Origin: Actinacidiphila yanglinensis
GTDB lineage: Bacteria > Actinomycetota > Actinomycetes > Streptomycetales > Streptomycetaceae
Length of the DNA: 64,000 bases
NCBI RefSeq assembly: GCF_900107965.1
Contig: NZ_FNVU01000001.1
Coordinates: 434,001-498,000 of the forward strand
Direction of reading: 5' to 3'
This document shows, piece by piece, positions 33,637 to 41,727 of this stretch. Below the pieces are notes generated by a model that ran no database searches, was not told the origin of the DNA, and saw only the letters and a program-made list of their open reading frames with translations. The number at the start of each line of letters is the position of its first letter. The first letter of the stretch is position 1. The position numbers were made by a program, and so were the translations under genes.

Positions 33637-34278
33637 GTGCGCAAGATCCCTCTCCTCGCCAAGGGCGGTGTCGTCACCGGCGCCGCGATCGCCGCGGCCC
33701 TCACCCTCGCCATCAGCCCGGCCTCCGCGGCCCCGACGTTCACCGTGTCCGGCAGCACCGGGAGCGGGGGCGCGTTCACCGCCTCCGCCTCGAAGCCGAC
33801 CCTCAAGGACACGACGACCGGCACCACGCTCACCTGTGCGTCGTCGGCTGCCACGGGCACCGCGCCGAACGCCACCAGCGTCTCCGGCACCGGCATCGCG
33901 AAGATCAACACGACCACCTTCGCGACCTGCACGGGCCCCGCCGGCATCACGTTCACCGTCACCGCGCTGAGCCAGCCGTGGCTGCTCAACGCGGTGTCGT
34001 ACGCCAGCGGCGTCACCACCGGCACCCTCACCGGCGTGCGCGCGTCCATCTCGGGTCTGTGCAACGCGACCTTCGCGGACTCCTCGGGCGTCAACAACGG
34101 CGCGACGCTGAACGGCAGCTACAACAACTCGACCCACACGCTGAGCATCAGCGGCGGGACCCTCAAGGCGTACAGCGTCTCGGGTCTGTGCCTCGGCCTC
34201 ATCAACAACGGCGACGCGGCCAACTTCACCGCCGCCTACGTGGTGACGCCGTCGACGCTCAGCATCACCTCGCCGTGA
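33637..34278 (+). CDS. Secreted Ser/Thr-rich protein, unknown function
   Basis: The 213-residue product has a signal peptide (basic start, hydrophobic core, cleavage near SPASA-AP, residue 33) and a mature part rich in Ser, Thr, Gly and Asn with four Cys (TLTCASS, FATCTG, GLCNATF, GLCLGL) that could pair as disulphides. The C-terminal part contains a module of about 60 residues (LNGSYNNSTHTLSISGG, then AYSVSGLCLGLINNGD) that recurs in decayed form downstream. GGAAGGAA lies before the GTG. The family is one I do not recognise; its position before the mce operon and shared promoter module with the 34900 gene suggest an envelope role. Confidence 0.85.
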   Translation: MRKIPLLAKGGVVTGAAIAAALTLAISPASAAPTFTVSGSTGSGGAFTASASKPTLKDTTTGTTLTCASSAATGTAPNATSVSGTGIAKINTTTFATCTGPAGITFTVTALSQPWLLNAVSYASGVTTGTLTGVRASISGLCNATFADSSGVNNGATLNGSYNNSTHTLSISGGTLKAYSVSGLCLGLINNGDAANFTAAYVVTPSTLSITSP

Positions 34279-34308
34279 CCCTCGGCTGACACCGCACCAG
34301 CGCACCAG

Positions 34309-34346
34309 CAGGGACCCCGGCCCGTGGTCTGAGGCCGGGGTCCCTG
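34309..34346 (+). terminator. Hairpin terminator after the 33637 gene
   Basis: Arms 34309-34322 and 34333-34346 are a perfect 14-bp inverted repeat with a 10-nt loop, 31 bp after the stop codon. It separates the intact gene from its decayed copies. Confidence 0.85.
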
Positions 34347-34366
34347 TCCCAGGGAGGGGGCCTGCC

Positions 34367-34710
34367 GCGTTCGGCTACGCCAACGCCCCCCACCAACTCA
34401 GGTCGCACGAGGGCAATCTGACGGCGTACGACGTCTCCGGTCCGATCCTCGGGTTCCTCGACAGCGGCGACCCGGTCGGCTTCGACGCCACCCTGGCGGT
34501 CACCCCGATGCGGACGATCCGCCCGGGGCCGGCAGCGCGGCGACCCTCCGGGCGAGCTTCCGCAACGGCGACCACACGCTGACCGTCACCGGCGGGAGCG
34601 CGGTGTTGTCCGACGTCTCCAGACTCTGCCTGGGGCTGTGGAACTCCGGTGACTCCGATGCGTTCGACGCCGTCCTCACGTGTCCCGGTCCGACGATCAC
34701 CGCGGGATGA
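34367..34710 (+). pseudogene. Two decayed tandem copies of the secreted-protein C-terminal module
   Basis: The first fragment (from 34367) reads GNLTAYDVSGPILGFLDSGD then FDATLAVTP, matching GTLKAYSVSGLCLGLINNGD and FTAAYVVTP of the intact gene. The second (about 34528 to the TGA at 34708-34710) reads ATLRASFRNGDHTLTVTGG then LSDVSRLCLGLWNSGD, matching the same region. The two lie in different reading frames, and there is no start codon, signal peptide or ribosome site, so this is a remnant of duplicated genes. Confidence 0.72.
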
Positions 34711-34782
34711 GCCCGAAGGCGGGACCTGAGCGGCCGTCAGGACTCACTGGAGGACAAAATTCCGGTTCCCCGTTGTCATCGG

Positions 34783-34872
34783 GTGACAAGAAATTCCGGT
34801 CCGGGAAAGCCGTGCAATCTTCGGCTGTTCGATCACTTGTCCGTCCTTATTACCCGCACGTAATGTCCTGCC
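34783..34872 (+). promoter_or_regulatory. Promoter module 2 (upstream of the 34900 gene)
   Basis: TTGTCC (34837-34842) and TAATGT (34861-34866) are 18 bp apart, and the -10 overlaps ATTAC-N6-GTAAT (34849-34864) followed by GTCCTGCC, as in module 1. The upstream GTGACA box (34783-34804) keeps the 66-bp spacing. Here an extra TTGTCA-N5-TGACAA inverted repeat (34773-34789) and a second AAATTCCGGT copy 32-33 bp away (34757-34766 and 34790-34800 region) are seen. The leader is only about 28 nt. Confidence 0.6.
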
Positions 34873-34899
34873 GCCGAGCCTGTTGTGAGGAGTTCGTAG

Positions 34900-36618
34900 A
34901 TGTGGGGTGGCGTGAGAACACGTCGATCGGCGCGGCTGTCCGCCATCGCTGCCGTCGCGCTCCTCGGGGGGTTCCTGCTGCCCGGCTCGTCCTCCTCCGC
35001 GACCGGTGACCAGCCGGCCGGGCCGGCCGCCTACACCTGCGGCTTCGCCAACCAGGCCCAGGACGTCACGGTCCGCTTCGAGCAGGCCTATCCGGACAGC
35101 GGGAAGGTCGGCGCGAACATCCAGCCCGGCGAGCTGACCGCCGTCGTGACCCTCGCGCGGGCCGACGCGGACGCGCTGCTGCCCGCCGCCACCGCCGAGG
35201 TCGGCGCGACCGGCAGCCTCACCACGGAGGTGTCCCGGTCGGGCCAGTCGGTCCAGGCGCACTGGCCGGACCTGAAGGCGCCCGCGGTGGCCGCGGACGG
35301 CAGCGGCGACCTGGTGCTCACCCTCACCGGCAGCGTCCCCGGCCTGTCCGTCACGGCGCCCGGGACCATCGGATTCACCGCGCACGACCTGAAGTTGACC
35401 CTCGACGCGACCCCCGCCACCAGCACGAGCCCGCCCAGCACGCCCAGTTCACCGGGCGCCTCGGACACCGGCGCGGGCGACGAAGGATCGGCCGCGGGTG
35501 CCTCGACGGCCGCGTCCCCCTCGGCCACGGACACCCCGGCCGCCCCCACGGCTCTCGGCGCGACCTGCTCGCCCAAGGCCGAGGGCGGTGTGGAACTCGG
35601 CAGCGTGCCGGTGACCGGCGCCGGTTCCGGCGGCTCGGGCGGCTCCGGCGCGGGTGCCTCGACGCCGCCCGGCGGCGGGACATCCGCCGCCCCCGGCACC
35701 TCGGCCGCGCCCACCGGTTCGGCCTCCGACGGCCAGGCCTCCGGCACCGGCAAGGGCTCCACCATCCGCCTGCAGGCCGCGAAGCCGCCGCAGGCGACCG
35801 CCGACGACTGCACCGACGACGACATGCCCGACGGGGAACTCGACCCGGCGGTGATGGCGGAGGTCGCCAAGGGCCGCCCCGCCTCGGTCACCACCATCCC
35901 GTTCCCGCTCATGCCGCAATGCGCCTACGTCACCGGGTTGTCCAACGTCACGAAACTCGGCGAGGCCGCGCCGATCAATCCGGAGAACGCGAAGGCCGCG
36001 CTCGCCTACGTGAAGATCATCCAGTACGTCGTGAACTTCGACGACTCCACCAAAATCTATTTCGAGGCCGACGAGATCGCCCGGCTCGCCATTCCGCCGA
36101 GCACCTCGAATTTCCTCACCTTCGGTTTCGTGCCGACCACCGCCACGATGACACTCGTGCCGCGCGGGGTCATGACCGTGGTCACCACCGGCGACGCCGA
36201 CTCCGCCCAGGACCCGCCGCAGCTGCTGAAGACCACGATGAACGGCGAGATGGACCTGTCCCTGTCGAACGTGAAGGTCAACGGCGTCCCGCTGGACGTG
36301 GGCAGCTCCTGCCGCGCCTCGGCCCCGCTGAAGATCTCGCTCACCGGCGTGGACCGCAGGTACATCGACCCGAGCCCCGAGGCGCTCGCCTCCGCGTACG
36401 ACGTCGCGACCGGCGGGCCGCTGTCGCAGGACGACCTGTACATCCCCTCGTTCACCGGCTGCGGCAGCCACGGGGAGGACCTGGACCCGCTGCTGACCGC
36501 GTCGATCTCCGGGCACGGCAACTCGCTCAACCTCATGCAGGGGTTGCTGTGCTCGCCCATGTCCGATCCGACGACGTGCGAGCCCACCATCCAGTTCCCG
36601 ACCCCACCGCACCGGTGA
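34900..36618 (+). CDS. Secreted multi-domain protein upstream of the mce operon
   Basis: The 572-residue exported protein has a signal peptide (hydrophobic LSAIAAVALLGGFLLPG, cleavage near residue 34) and a first domain (about 40-165) starting YTCGFANQAQDVTVRFE, which resembles the DUF6801-type beta-sandwich of streptomycete surface proteins. A long Thr/Ser/Pro/Gly linker (about 168-290) follows, then a second domain (about 300-570) with several Cys. It ends 70 bp before the mce ATPase gene on the same strand and may be cotranscribed. GAGGAG precedes the ATG. It could gather or present a lipid substrate for the Mce system; this is inference from position. Confidence 0.83.
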   Translation: MWGGVRTRRSARLSAIAAVALLGGFLLPGSSSSATGDQPAGPAAYTCGFANQAQDVTVRFEQAYPDSGKVGANIQPGELTAVVTLARADADALLPAATAEVGATGSLTTEVSRSGQSVQAHWPDLKAPAVAADGSGDLVLTLTGSVPGLSVTAPGTIGFTAHDLKLTLDATPATSTSPPSTPSSPGASDTGAGDEGSAAGASTAASPSATDTPAAPTALGATCSPKAEGGVELGSVPVTGAGSGGSGGSGAGASTPPGGGTSAAPGTSAAPTGSASDGQASGTGKGSTIRLQAAKPPQATADDCTDDDMPDGELDPAVMAEVAKGRPASVTTIPFPLMPQCAYVTGLSNVTKLGEAAPINPENAKAALAYVKIIQYVVNFDDSTKIYFEADEIARLAIPPSTSNFLTFGFVPTTATMTLVPRGVMTVVTTGDADSAQDPPQLLKTTMNGEMDLSLSNVKVNGVPLDVGSSCRASAPLKISLTGVDRRYIDPSPEALASAYDVATGGPLSQDDLYIPSFTGCGSHGEDLDPLLTASISGHGNSLNLMQGLLCSPMSDPTTCEPTIQFPTPPHR

Positions 36619-36688
36619 GCCCCGCCACCGCGGGCCGCGCCCGCCGCCGTACCGCCTGTCCAACCGCTGTCGCCCTCCGGGAGGTGCA

Positions 36689-37663
36689 ATGGGAATCGAA
36701 GTGATCGTCGAGGGTCTGACGAAGTCCTTTGGCAATCAGACCGTCTGGCAGAACGTGACGCTCACTCTGCCGCCCGGCGAGGTCAGCGTGATGCTCGGCC
36801 CCTCGGGAACCGGCAAGACCGTGTTCCTGAAATCCCTCATCGGACTGCTCAAGCCCGAGGAGGGCCGGGTGATGGTCGACGGCGTCGACATGGTCGGCGG
36901 CCGGGAGCGGGACATCTACGAGACCCGCAAGCTGTTCGGCCTGATGTTCCAGGACGGCGCGCTGTTCGGGTCGATGAACCTCTTCGACAACATCGCCTTC
37001 CCGCTGCGGGAGCACACCCGCAAGAAGGAGTCCGAGATCCGCCGGATCGTCATGGAGCGGATGGAGATGGTCGGCCTGCTCGGCGCCCAGGGCAAGCTGC
37101 CCGGGGAGATCTCCGGCGGCATGCGCAAACGCGCCGGCCTGGCCCGGGCGCTGGTGCTCGACCCGCAGATCATCCTGTGCGACGAGCCCGACTCCGGCCT
37201 CGACCCGGTGCGCACCTCCTACATCTCCCAGCAGCTGATCGACCTCAACGCGCAGATCGACGCCACGATGCTGATCGTCACCCACAACCTCGACATCGCC
37301 GCGACGGTGCCGGACAACATGGGGATGCTCTTCCGCCGCGAGCTGGTCGCCTTCGGCCCGCGCGAGGTCCTGCTCACCAGCGACGAGCCGGTGGTGCGGC
37401 AGTTCCTCGGCGGGCGCAAGGAGGGCCCGATCGGGATGGCCGAGGAGAAGGACGAGGCGACCCTGGCCGCCGAGCAGTTCATCGCCCTGGACGACACCCC
37501 GCCCCGGATCGTCCCGCAGTTGCAGCCCAGCCCCGGCCTGCCGCCCCGCCAGGCCGTGCAGCGCCGCCGGGCCCGGGTGCTGGCCATGTGGGACCAGCTG
37601 CCGGTCGCCGCGCGCACCGCGATCAAGGCCGGGCTCGCCCCCGTCCAGGAGGAGCACGCATGA
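36689..37663 (+). CDS. mceG: Mce-system ABC ATPase (MlaF/MceG-like)
   Basis: The 324-residue protein couples ATP hydrolysis to the YrbE permeases. It has Walker A GPSGTGKTV, the Q-loop LMFQDGALFGSMN (the FGSMN wording is typical of MlaF/Mkl proteins), signature ISGGMRKRAGLA, Walker B ILCDEPDSGLDP and the H-loop VTHNLD. The C-terminal extension of about 75 residues (after RQFLGGRKEGPIGM) is the MceG-type tail. GGGAGGTGC precedes the ATG. Having the ATPase inside the cluster differs from mycobacteria, where mceG is unlinked. Confidence 0.94.
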   Translation: MGIEVIVEGLTKSFGNQTVWQNVTLTLPPGEVSVMLGPSGTGKTVFLKSLIGLLKPEEGRVMVDGVDMVGGRERDIYETRKLFGLMFQDGALFGSMNLFDNIAFPLREHTRKKESEIRRIVMERMEMVGLLGAQGKLPGEISGGMRKRAGLARALVLDPQIILCDEPDSGLDPVRTSYISQQLIDLNAQIDATMLIVTHNLDIAATVPDNMGMLFRRELVAFGPREVLLTSDEPVVRQFLGGRKEGPIGMAEEKDEATLAAEQFIALDDTPPRIVPQLQPSPGLPPRQAVQRRRARVLAMWDQLPVAARTAIKAGLAPVQEEHA

Positions 37664-37692
37664 GCGCGCCCCGCGCGGAGGTGGGCGCATGA
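37660..37692 (+). CDS. Ten-codon mini-ORF bridging the ATPase and YrbE genes
   Basis: An ATG overlapping the ATPase stop (ATGA) opens a frame MSAPRAEVGA whose own stop overlaps the YrbE ATG in the same ATGA way. GGAGGT inside it is the YrbE ribosome site. It may only pass ribosomes on, with no role for the peptide. Confidence 0.35.
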   Translation: MSAPRAEVGA

Positions 37693-38534
37693 CCGCCCCG
37701 CCCGTACCGGAGTCCGCCCCGGAGGCGGCCGCGCCCGCGCCGGGCGGCGCCGCGCGACGCCGCGGCATCCCCGGCACCGGGGCACTGCGCGAGACCGGGC
37801 AGCTGATGACGCTGGCCGCGACCACCGTCAGGGACACCTTCCGGCGGCCGTTCCAGGTCCGCGAACTCATCGAGCAGTTCTGGTTCGTGGCCAGCGTGAC
37901 GATCCTGCCCGCCGCGCTGGTGTCGATCCCGTTCGGCGCGGTGATCGCGCTCCAGGTCGGCTCGCTCGCCCAGCAGCTCGGCGCGCAGTCCTTCACCGGC
38001 GGCGCGAGCGTCCTCGCGGTGATCCAGCAGGCCAGCCCGCTGATCGTGGCGCTGCTGATCGCGGGCGCCGGCGGCAGCGCGATCTGCGCGGACCTCGGCT
38101 CGCGGAAGATCCGCGAGGAGCTGGACGCGATGGAGGTGATGGGCGTCTCCCCGGTGCAGCGGCTGGTCGTGCCGCGGGTGCTGGCCACCATGCTCGTCGC
38201 GGTGCTGCTCAACGGCCTGGTCTCGGTGGTCGGCACCGCGGGCGGCTACTTCTTCAACGTGATCGTGCAGCACGGCACCCCGGGCGCGTACCTGTCCAGC
38301 TTCTCCGCGCTCGCCCAGCTCCCCGACCTGTACATCAGCGAGATCAAGGCACTGATCTTCGGCTTCATCGCCGGCATCGTCGCCGCCTACCGCGGCCTGC
38401 GACCCAAGGGCGGCCCGAAGGGCGTCGGCGACGCCGTCAACCAGTCCGTGGTCATCACCTTCCTGCTGCTGTTCGTGGTCAACGTGGTGCTCACCGCGAT
38501 CTACCTCCAGCTCGTGCCGCAGAAGGGAGCCTGA
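37689..38534 (+). CDS. yrbEA: YrbE/MlaE permease A of the mce system
   Basis: The 281-residue membrane permease has an amphipathic interfacial helix (FRRPFQVRELIEQFWFVASV) and about five transmembrane helices. The MlaE signature is seen in GAGGSAICADLGSRKIREELDAMEVMG (broken here as GAGGSAICADLG and REELDAMEVMG), the cytoplasmic coupling element. It forms a heteromeric pair with permease B, whose start lies 3 bp beyond its stop. A 30-residue Ala/Pro-rich N-terminal tail is unusual but common in streptomycetes. Confidence 0.95.
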   Translation: MTAPPVPESAPEAAAPAPGGAARRRGIPGTGALRETGQLMTLAATTVRDTFRRPFQVRELIEQFWFVASVTILPAALVSIPFGAVIALQVGSLAQQLGAQSFTGGASVLAVIQQASPLIVALLIAGAGGSAICADLGSRKIREELDAMEVMGVSPVQRLVVPRVLATMLVAVLLNGLVSVVGTAGGYFFNVIVQHGTPGAYLSSFSALAQLPDLYISEIKALIFGFIAGIVAAYRGLRPKGGPKGVGDAVNQSVVITFLLLFVVNVVLTAIYLQLVPQKGA

Positions 38535-38537
38535 GCG

Positions 38538-39425
38538 ATGGCCCTGCTGGACAAGGACGCCCCGCGGCCCGAACCGCCCGACCCGCCCGCGTCACCGCGG
38601 CGGCTGCCGCGGCCGCACGCCGACCGCTGGCTGCACTGGCTCGACGAGACCGGCGACCATCTGCTGTTCCACATCAAGGCCGTGCTGTGGGTGCCGCGCA
38701 CGCTGCGCCGCTACCTCAGGGAGGTGCAGCGGCTGCTGGCCGAGGTCGCCTTCGGCAGCGGCGGGCTGAGCGTCATCGGCGGCACCGTCGGCGTGATGAT
38801 CGGCATGACGCTGGCCACCGGCACCGTCGTCGGCCTGCAGGGCTACGCGGCGATGAACGAGCTGGGCACCACCGCCTTCACCGGCTTCATCTCGGCGTAC
38901 TTCAACACCCGCGAGATCGCCCCGCTGGTCGCCGGGCTCGCCCTGTCGGCGACCGTCGGGGCCGGATTCACCGCCCAGCTGGGCGCGATGCGGATCAACG
39001 AGGAGGTCGACGCGCTGGAGGGCATGGGAGTGCGCTCGCTGCCCTACCTCGTCACCACCCGGATCATCGCCGGCGTCGTCGCGATCATCCCGCTGTACGG
39101 CGTCGGCCTGCTCAGCAGCTACGCGGCCTCCCGGCTGGTGACGGTCTGGTTCAACGGCCAGTCCGCCGGCACCTACGACCACTACTTCAACCTGTTCCTC
39201 GCACCGGAGGACGTCCTGCTGTCCACCCTGAAGGTGCTGATCTTCAGCGTCGTGGTGATCCTCGCGCACTGCTACTACGGCTACACCGCCAAGGGCGGCC
39301 CGGCCGGCGTCGGCATCGCGGTCGGGCGCTCGGTCCGCAACGCGATCGTGATCATCTCGCTCACCGACTTCTTCCTGTCGCTGGCGCTGTGGGGCGCCAC
39401 CACCACGGTGCGGGTGACCGGATGA
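38538..39425 (+). CDS. yrbEB: YrbE/MlaE permease B of the mce system
   Basis: The 295-residue permease has the MlaE coupling motif GFTAQLGAMRINEEVDALEG and GMGVRSLPYLVTTR, about five helices, and a C-terminal TDFFLSLALWG segment. It carries a Pro-rich N-terminal tail. It partners permease A to form the channel to which MceA-F attach. Its stop overlaps the MceA start (ATGA). Confidence 0.95.
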   Translation: MALLDKDAPRPEPPDPPASPRRLPRPHADRWLHWLDETGDHLLFHIKAVLWVPRTLRRYLREVQRLLAEVAFGSGGLSVIGGTVGVMIGMTLATGTVVGLQGYAAMNELGTTAFTGFISAYFNTREIAPLVAGLALSATVGAGFTAQLGAMRINEEVDALEGMGVRSLPYLVTTRIIAGVVAIIPLYGVGLLSSYAASRLVTVWFNGQSAGTYDHYFNLFLAPEDVLLSTLKVLIFSVVVILAHCYYGYTAKGGPAGVGIAVGRSVRNAIVIISLTDFFLSLALWGATTTVRVTG

Positions 39426-40699
39426 CCGCCACCGACACCCGCACCCCCGCCCCGCCGCCGGCCGCGCCCCCACCGCGCGCCCGGACCGGCCGGTCCGGCG
39501 CCGCCCGCCGCAGGACCGCGGGCATCATCTTCCTGCTGGTGCCCGCGCTGCTGGCCTGGCTCGCGGTCGCCGTGTACGACAAGTCGTTCAGCAACGACGC
39601 CACCGTCACCGTGGCCACCGGCAGCGTCGGCAACGAGATGAACCAGGGCGCCGACGTGAAGATGCGCGGCGTCGTGGTCGGCCGGGTCACCGCCGTCCAC
39701 GCCAACGGCAGCGGCGCGCGGCTGACCCTGGCGATCGACCCGGACGAGCTGCACCGGATCCCGGCCGGCGTCACCGCGCAGATGCTGCCCACCACGCTGT
39801 TCGGCCAGCGGTTCGTCGCGCTCGTCCCGCCGTCCGGCAGCACCGCCGGCGGCCCGACCCTCACCGCGCACAGCACCATCCCGCAGGACCGCTCCGCCGA
39901 CGCCGTCGAGCTCGAACAGGTCCTGGACAACGTGCTGCCGCTGCTGACCGCGGTCCAGCCGCAGAAGCTCGCCGCCACCCTCGACGCGGTCGCCACCGCC
40001 CTCGACGGCCGCGGCCAGGAACTCGGCACCACCCTGGTCCAGCTCGACCACTACCTCACCGGGCTCAACCCCCAACTTCCGCTGCTCACCGACGACATCA
40101 AGCAACTCGTGACGGTCAGCAACACCTACAACGCGGCCGCGCCCGACATCGTCGACGCCCTCACCGACTTCACCAGGACCAGCGGCACCATCGCCGAGCA
40201 GCAGGCCAACCTCAGCACGCTCTACGGCTCGACGACCTCCACCGCGCAGGACATCACCACCTACCTGCGGCAGAACAAGGACAACCTGATCCACCTCGCC
40301 GCCGACAGCCGCGGCACCCTGCAACTGCTCGCCGAGTACGCCCCGTCCTTCCCGTGCACGCTGCGCACCCTGGCGGACTTCGTGCCGACCATGGACAGGG
40401 TGCTCGGCAAGGGCACCGGCGAGCCCGGCCTGCACGTCGACGTCACCTCGGTCGCCAGCCGCGGCAAGTACGTGGCGGGCAAGGACACCCCGACGTACGA
40501 CGCGAGCGGCGGTCCGCAGTGCTACCCGGTGCCGTACACCGGGCGCGGCACCACCCCGATCGCCAACTCCCCGCAGGAGAACGAGCTGGTCAACGAACTG
40601 CTGGCGCCCAGCATGAAGACCTCGCCGTCGAACCTGCCCGACTGGAGCAGCCTGCTGACCGGGCCCGTCTACCGCGGGGCGGAGGTGACCGTCAAGTGA
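39422..40699 (+). CDS. mceA: MceA-family lipid-transfer protein
   Basis: The 425-residue protein has one N-terminal membrane anchor (about residues 33-53) and an MlaD/Mce domain (about 58-140: GSVGNEMNQGADVKMRGV, then TLFGQRFVALVPP), followed by a long helical region and a C-terminal Cys-containing domain (FPCTLRT, PQCYPVPYTGRG). Mce proteins assemble as a hexamer or heterohexamer that forms a tunnel for hydrophobic molecules across the envelope. Both ends overlap neighbouring genes by four bases. Confidence 0.94.
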   Translation: MTATDTRTPAPPPAAPPPRARTGRSGAARRRTAGIIFLLVPALLAWLAVAVYDKSFSNDATVTVATGSVGNEMNQGADVKMRGVVVGRVTAVHANGSGARLTLAIDPDELHRIPAGVTAQMLPTTLFGQRFVALVPPSGSTAGGPTLTAHSTIPQDRSADAVELEQVLDNVLPLLTAVQPQKLAATLDAVATALDGRGQELGTTLVQLDHYLTGLNPQLPLLTDDIKQLVTVSNTYNAAAPDIVDALTDFTRTSGTIAEQQANLSTLYGSTTSTAQDITTYLRQNKDNLIHLAADSRGTLQLLAEYAPSFPCTLRTLADFVPTMDRVLGKGTGEPGLHVDVTSVASRGKYVAGKDTPTYDASGGPQCYPVPYTGRGTTPIANSPQENELVNELLAPSMKTSPSNLPDWSSLLTGPVYRGAEVTVK

Positions 40700-41727
40700 A
40701 GCGCCGCAGCCTGGCCGGACCTCTCGTCAAGTCGCTGATCTTCATCCTGGTCACCGCGTTCGCCACCACCGTGCTCGCCGTCAGCATCGCCGGCGCCGGC
40801 GTCGGCACCACCTCGGGCTACCACGCCGAGTTCACCGACACCACCGGGCTCAACAAGGGCGACTCGGTCCGGATCGCCGGCGTCAAGGTCGGCCAGGTCG
40901 ACTCGATCAAGGTGGTCAGGCACCGCGTGGCCAGCGTGCGCTTCTCCGTGCAGAAGGGCCGCGCGCTGCCCGGCTCGGCCACCGCGACCATCAAGTACCT
41001 CAACCTGGTCGGCCAGCGCTACATCGACCTGGAGCAGGGCAGCGGCCCGGTCGGCAGCCGGCTGCGCCCCGGTGCCACCATCCCGCTCAGCCGCACCACC
41101 CCCGCGCTCGACCTCACCCAGCTCTTCAACGGCTTCCAGCCGCTGTTCGAGGGCCTGTCCCCGAAGGACGTCAACCAGCTGTCCGGGGAGATCGTGCAGG
41201 TCCTCCAGGGCGAGGGCGGCACCGTCGACAGCCTGGTCACCAACATCGGCTCGCTCACCACCACGCTGGCCGCGAAGGACCAGGTGATCGGCGAGGTGAT
41301 CGACAACCTCAACAAGGTACTGACCACCGTCAACACCCGCGAGACCGGCTTCAACGACCTGGTCACCTCGCTCCAGCAGCTCGTCACCGGCTTCTCCGCC
41401 GACCGCGAGCCGATCGGCCAGTCCATCACCGCCATCTCCCAACTCACCACCAGCACCGCCGGTCTGCTCCAGGACGGCCGCCAGCCGCTGAAGAACTCCA
41501 TCGCCCAGCTCGGCCGGGTCTCCACCAACCTGGGCGACAACACCCCGCAGTTGCAGAAGTTCCTCACCACCACCCCGGAGAAGTTCCAGACCCTCGGCCG
41601 ACTCGCCTCCTACGGCTCCTGGCTCAACCTCTACCTGTGCCAGGCCACGGTGCACGGCGTGACCACCTCCGACGGCAGCGCACCGCCCACCGGGATAGGG
41701 ATCACCGAATCGAGGTGCGGGTCATGA
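40696..41727 (+). CDS. mceB: MceB-family lipid-transfer protein
   Basis: The 343-residue protein has a single N-terminal anchor and an Mce domain starting TSGYHAEFTDTTGLNKGD, with VRIAGVKVGQVDSIKVV and the loop LVGQRYIDLEQG. The long helical stretch after it would build the tunnel barrel. A short C-terminal region ends CQATVHG through ESRCGS with two Cys that could pair. The GTG start overlaps the MceA stop (GTGA). Confidence 0.94.
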   Translation: MKRRSLAGPLVKSLIFILVTAFATTVLAVSIAGAGVGTTSGYHAEFTDTTGLNKGDSVRIAGVKVGQVDSIKVVRHRVASVRFSVQKGRALPGSATATIKYLNLVGQRYIDLEQGSGPVGSRLRPGATIPLSRTTPALDLTQLFNGFQPLFEGLSPKDVNQLSGEIVQVLQGEGGTVDSLVTNIGSLTTTLAAKDQVIGEVIDNLNKVLTTVNTRETGFNDLVTSLQQLVTGFSADREPIGQSITAISQLTTSTAGLLQDGRQPLKNSIAQLGRVSTNLGDNTPQLQKFLTTTPEKFQTLGRLASYGSWLNLYLCQATVHGVTTSDGSAPPTGIGITESRCGS

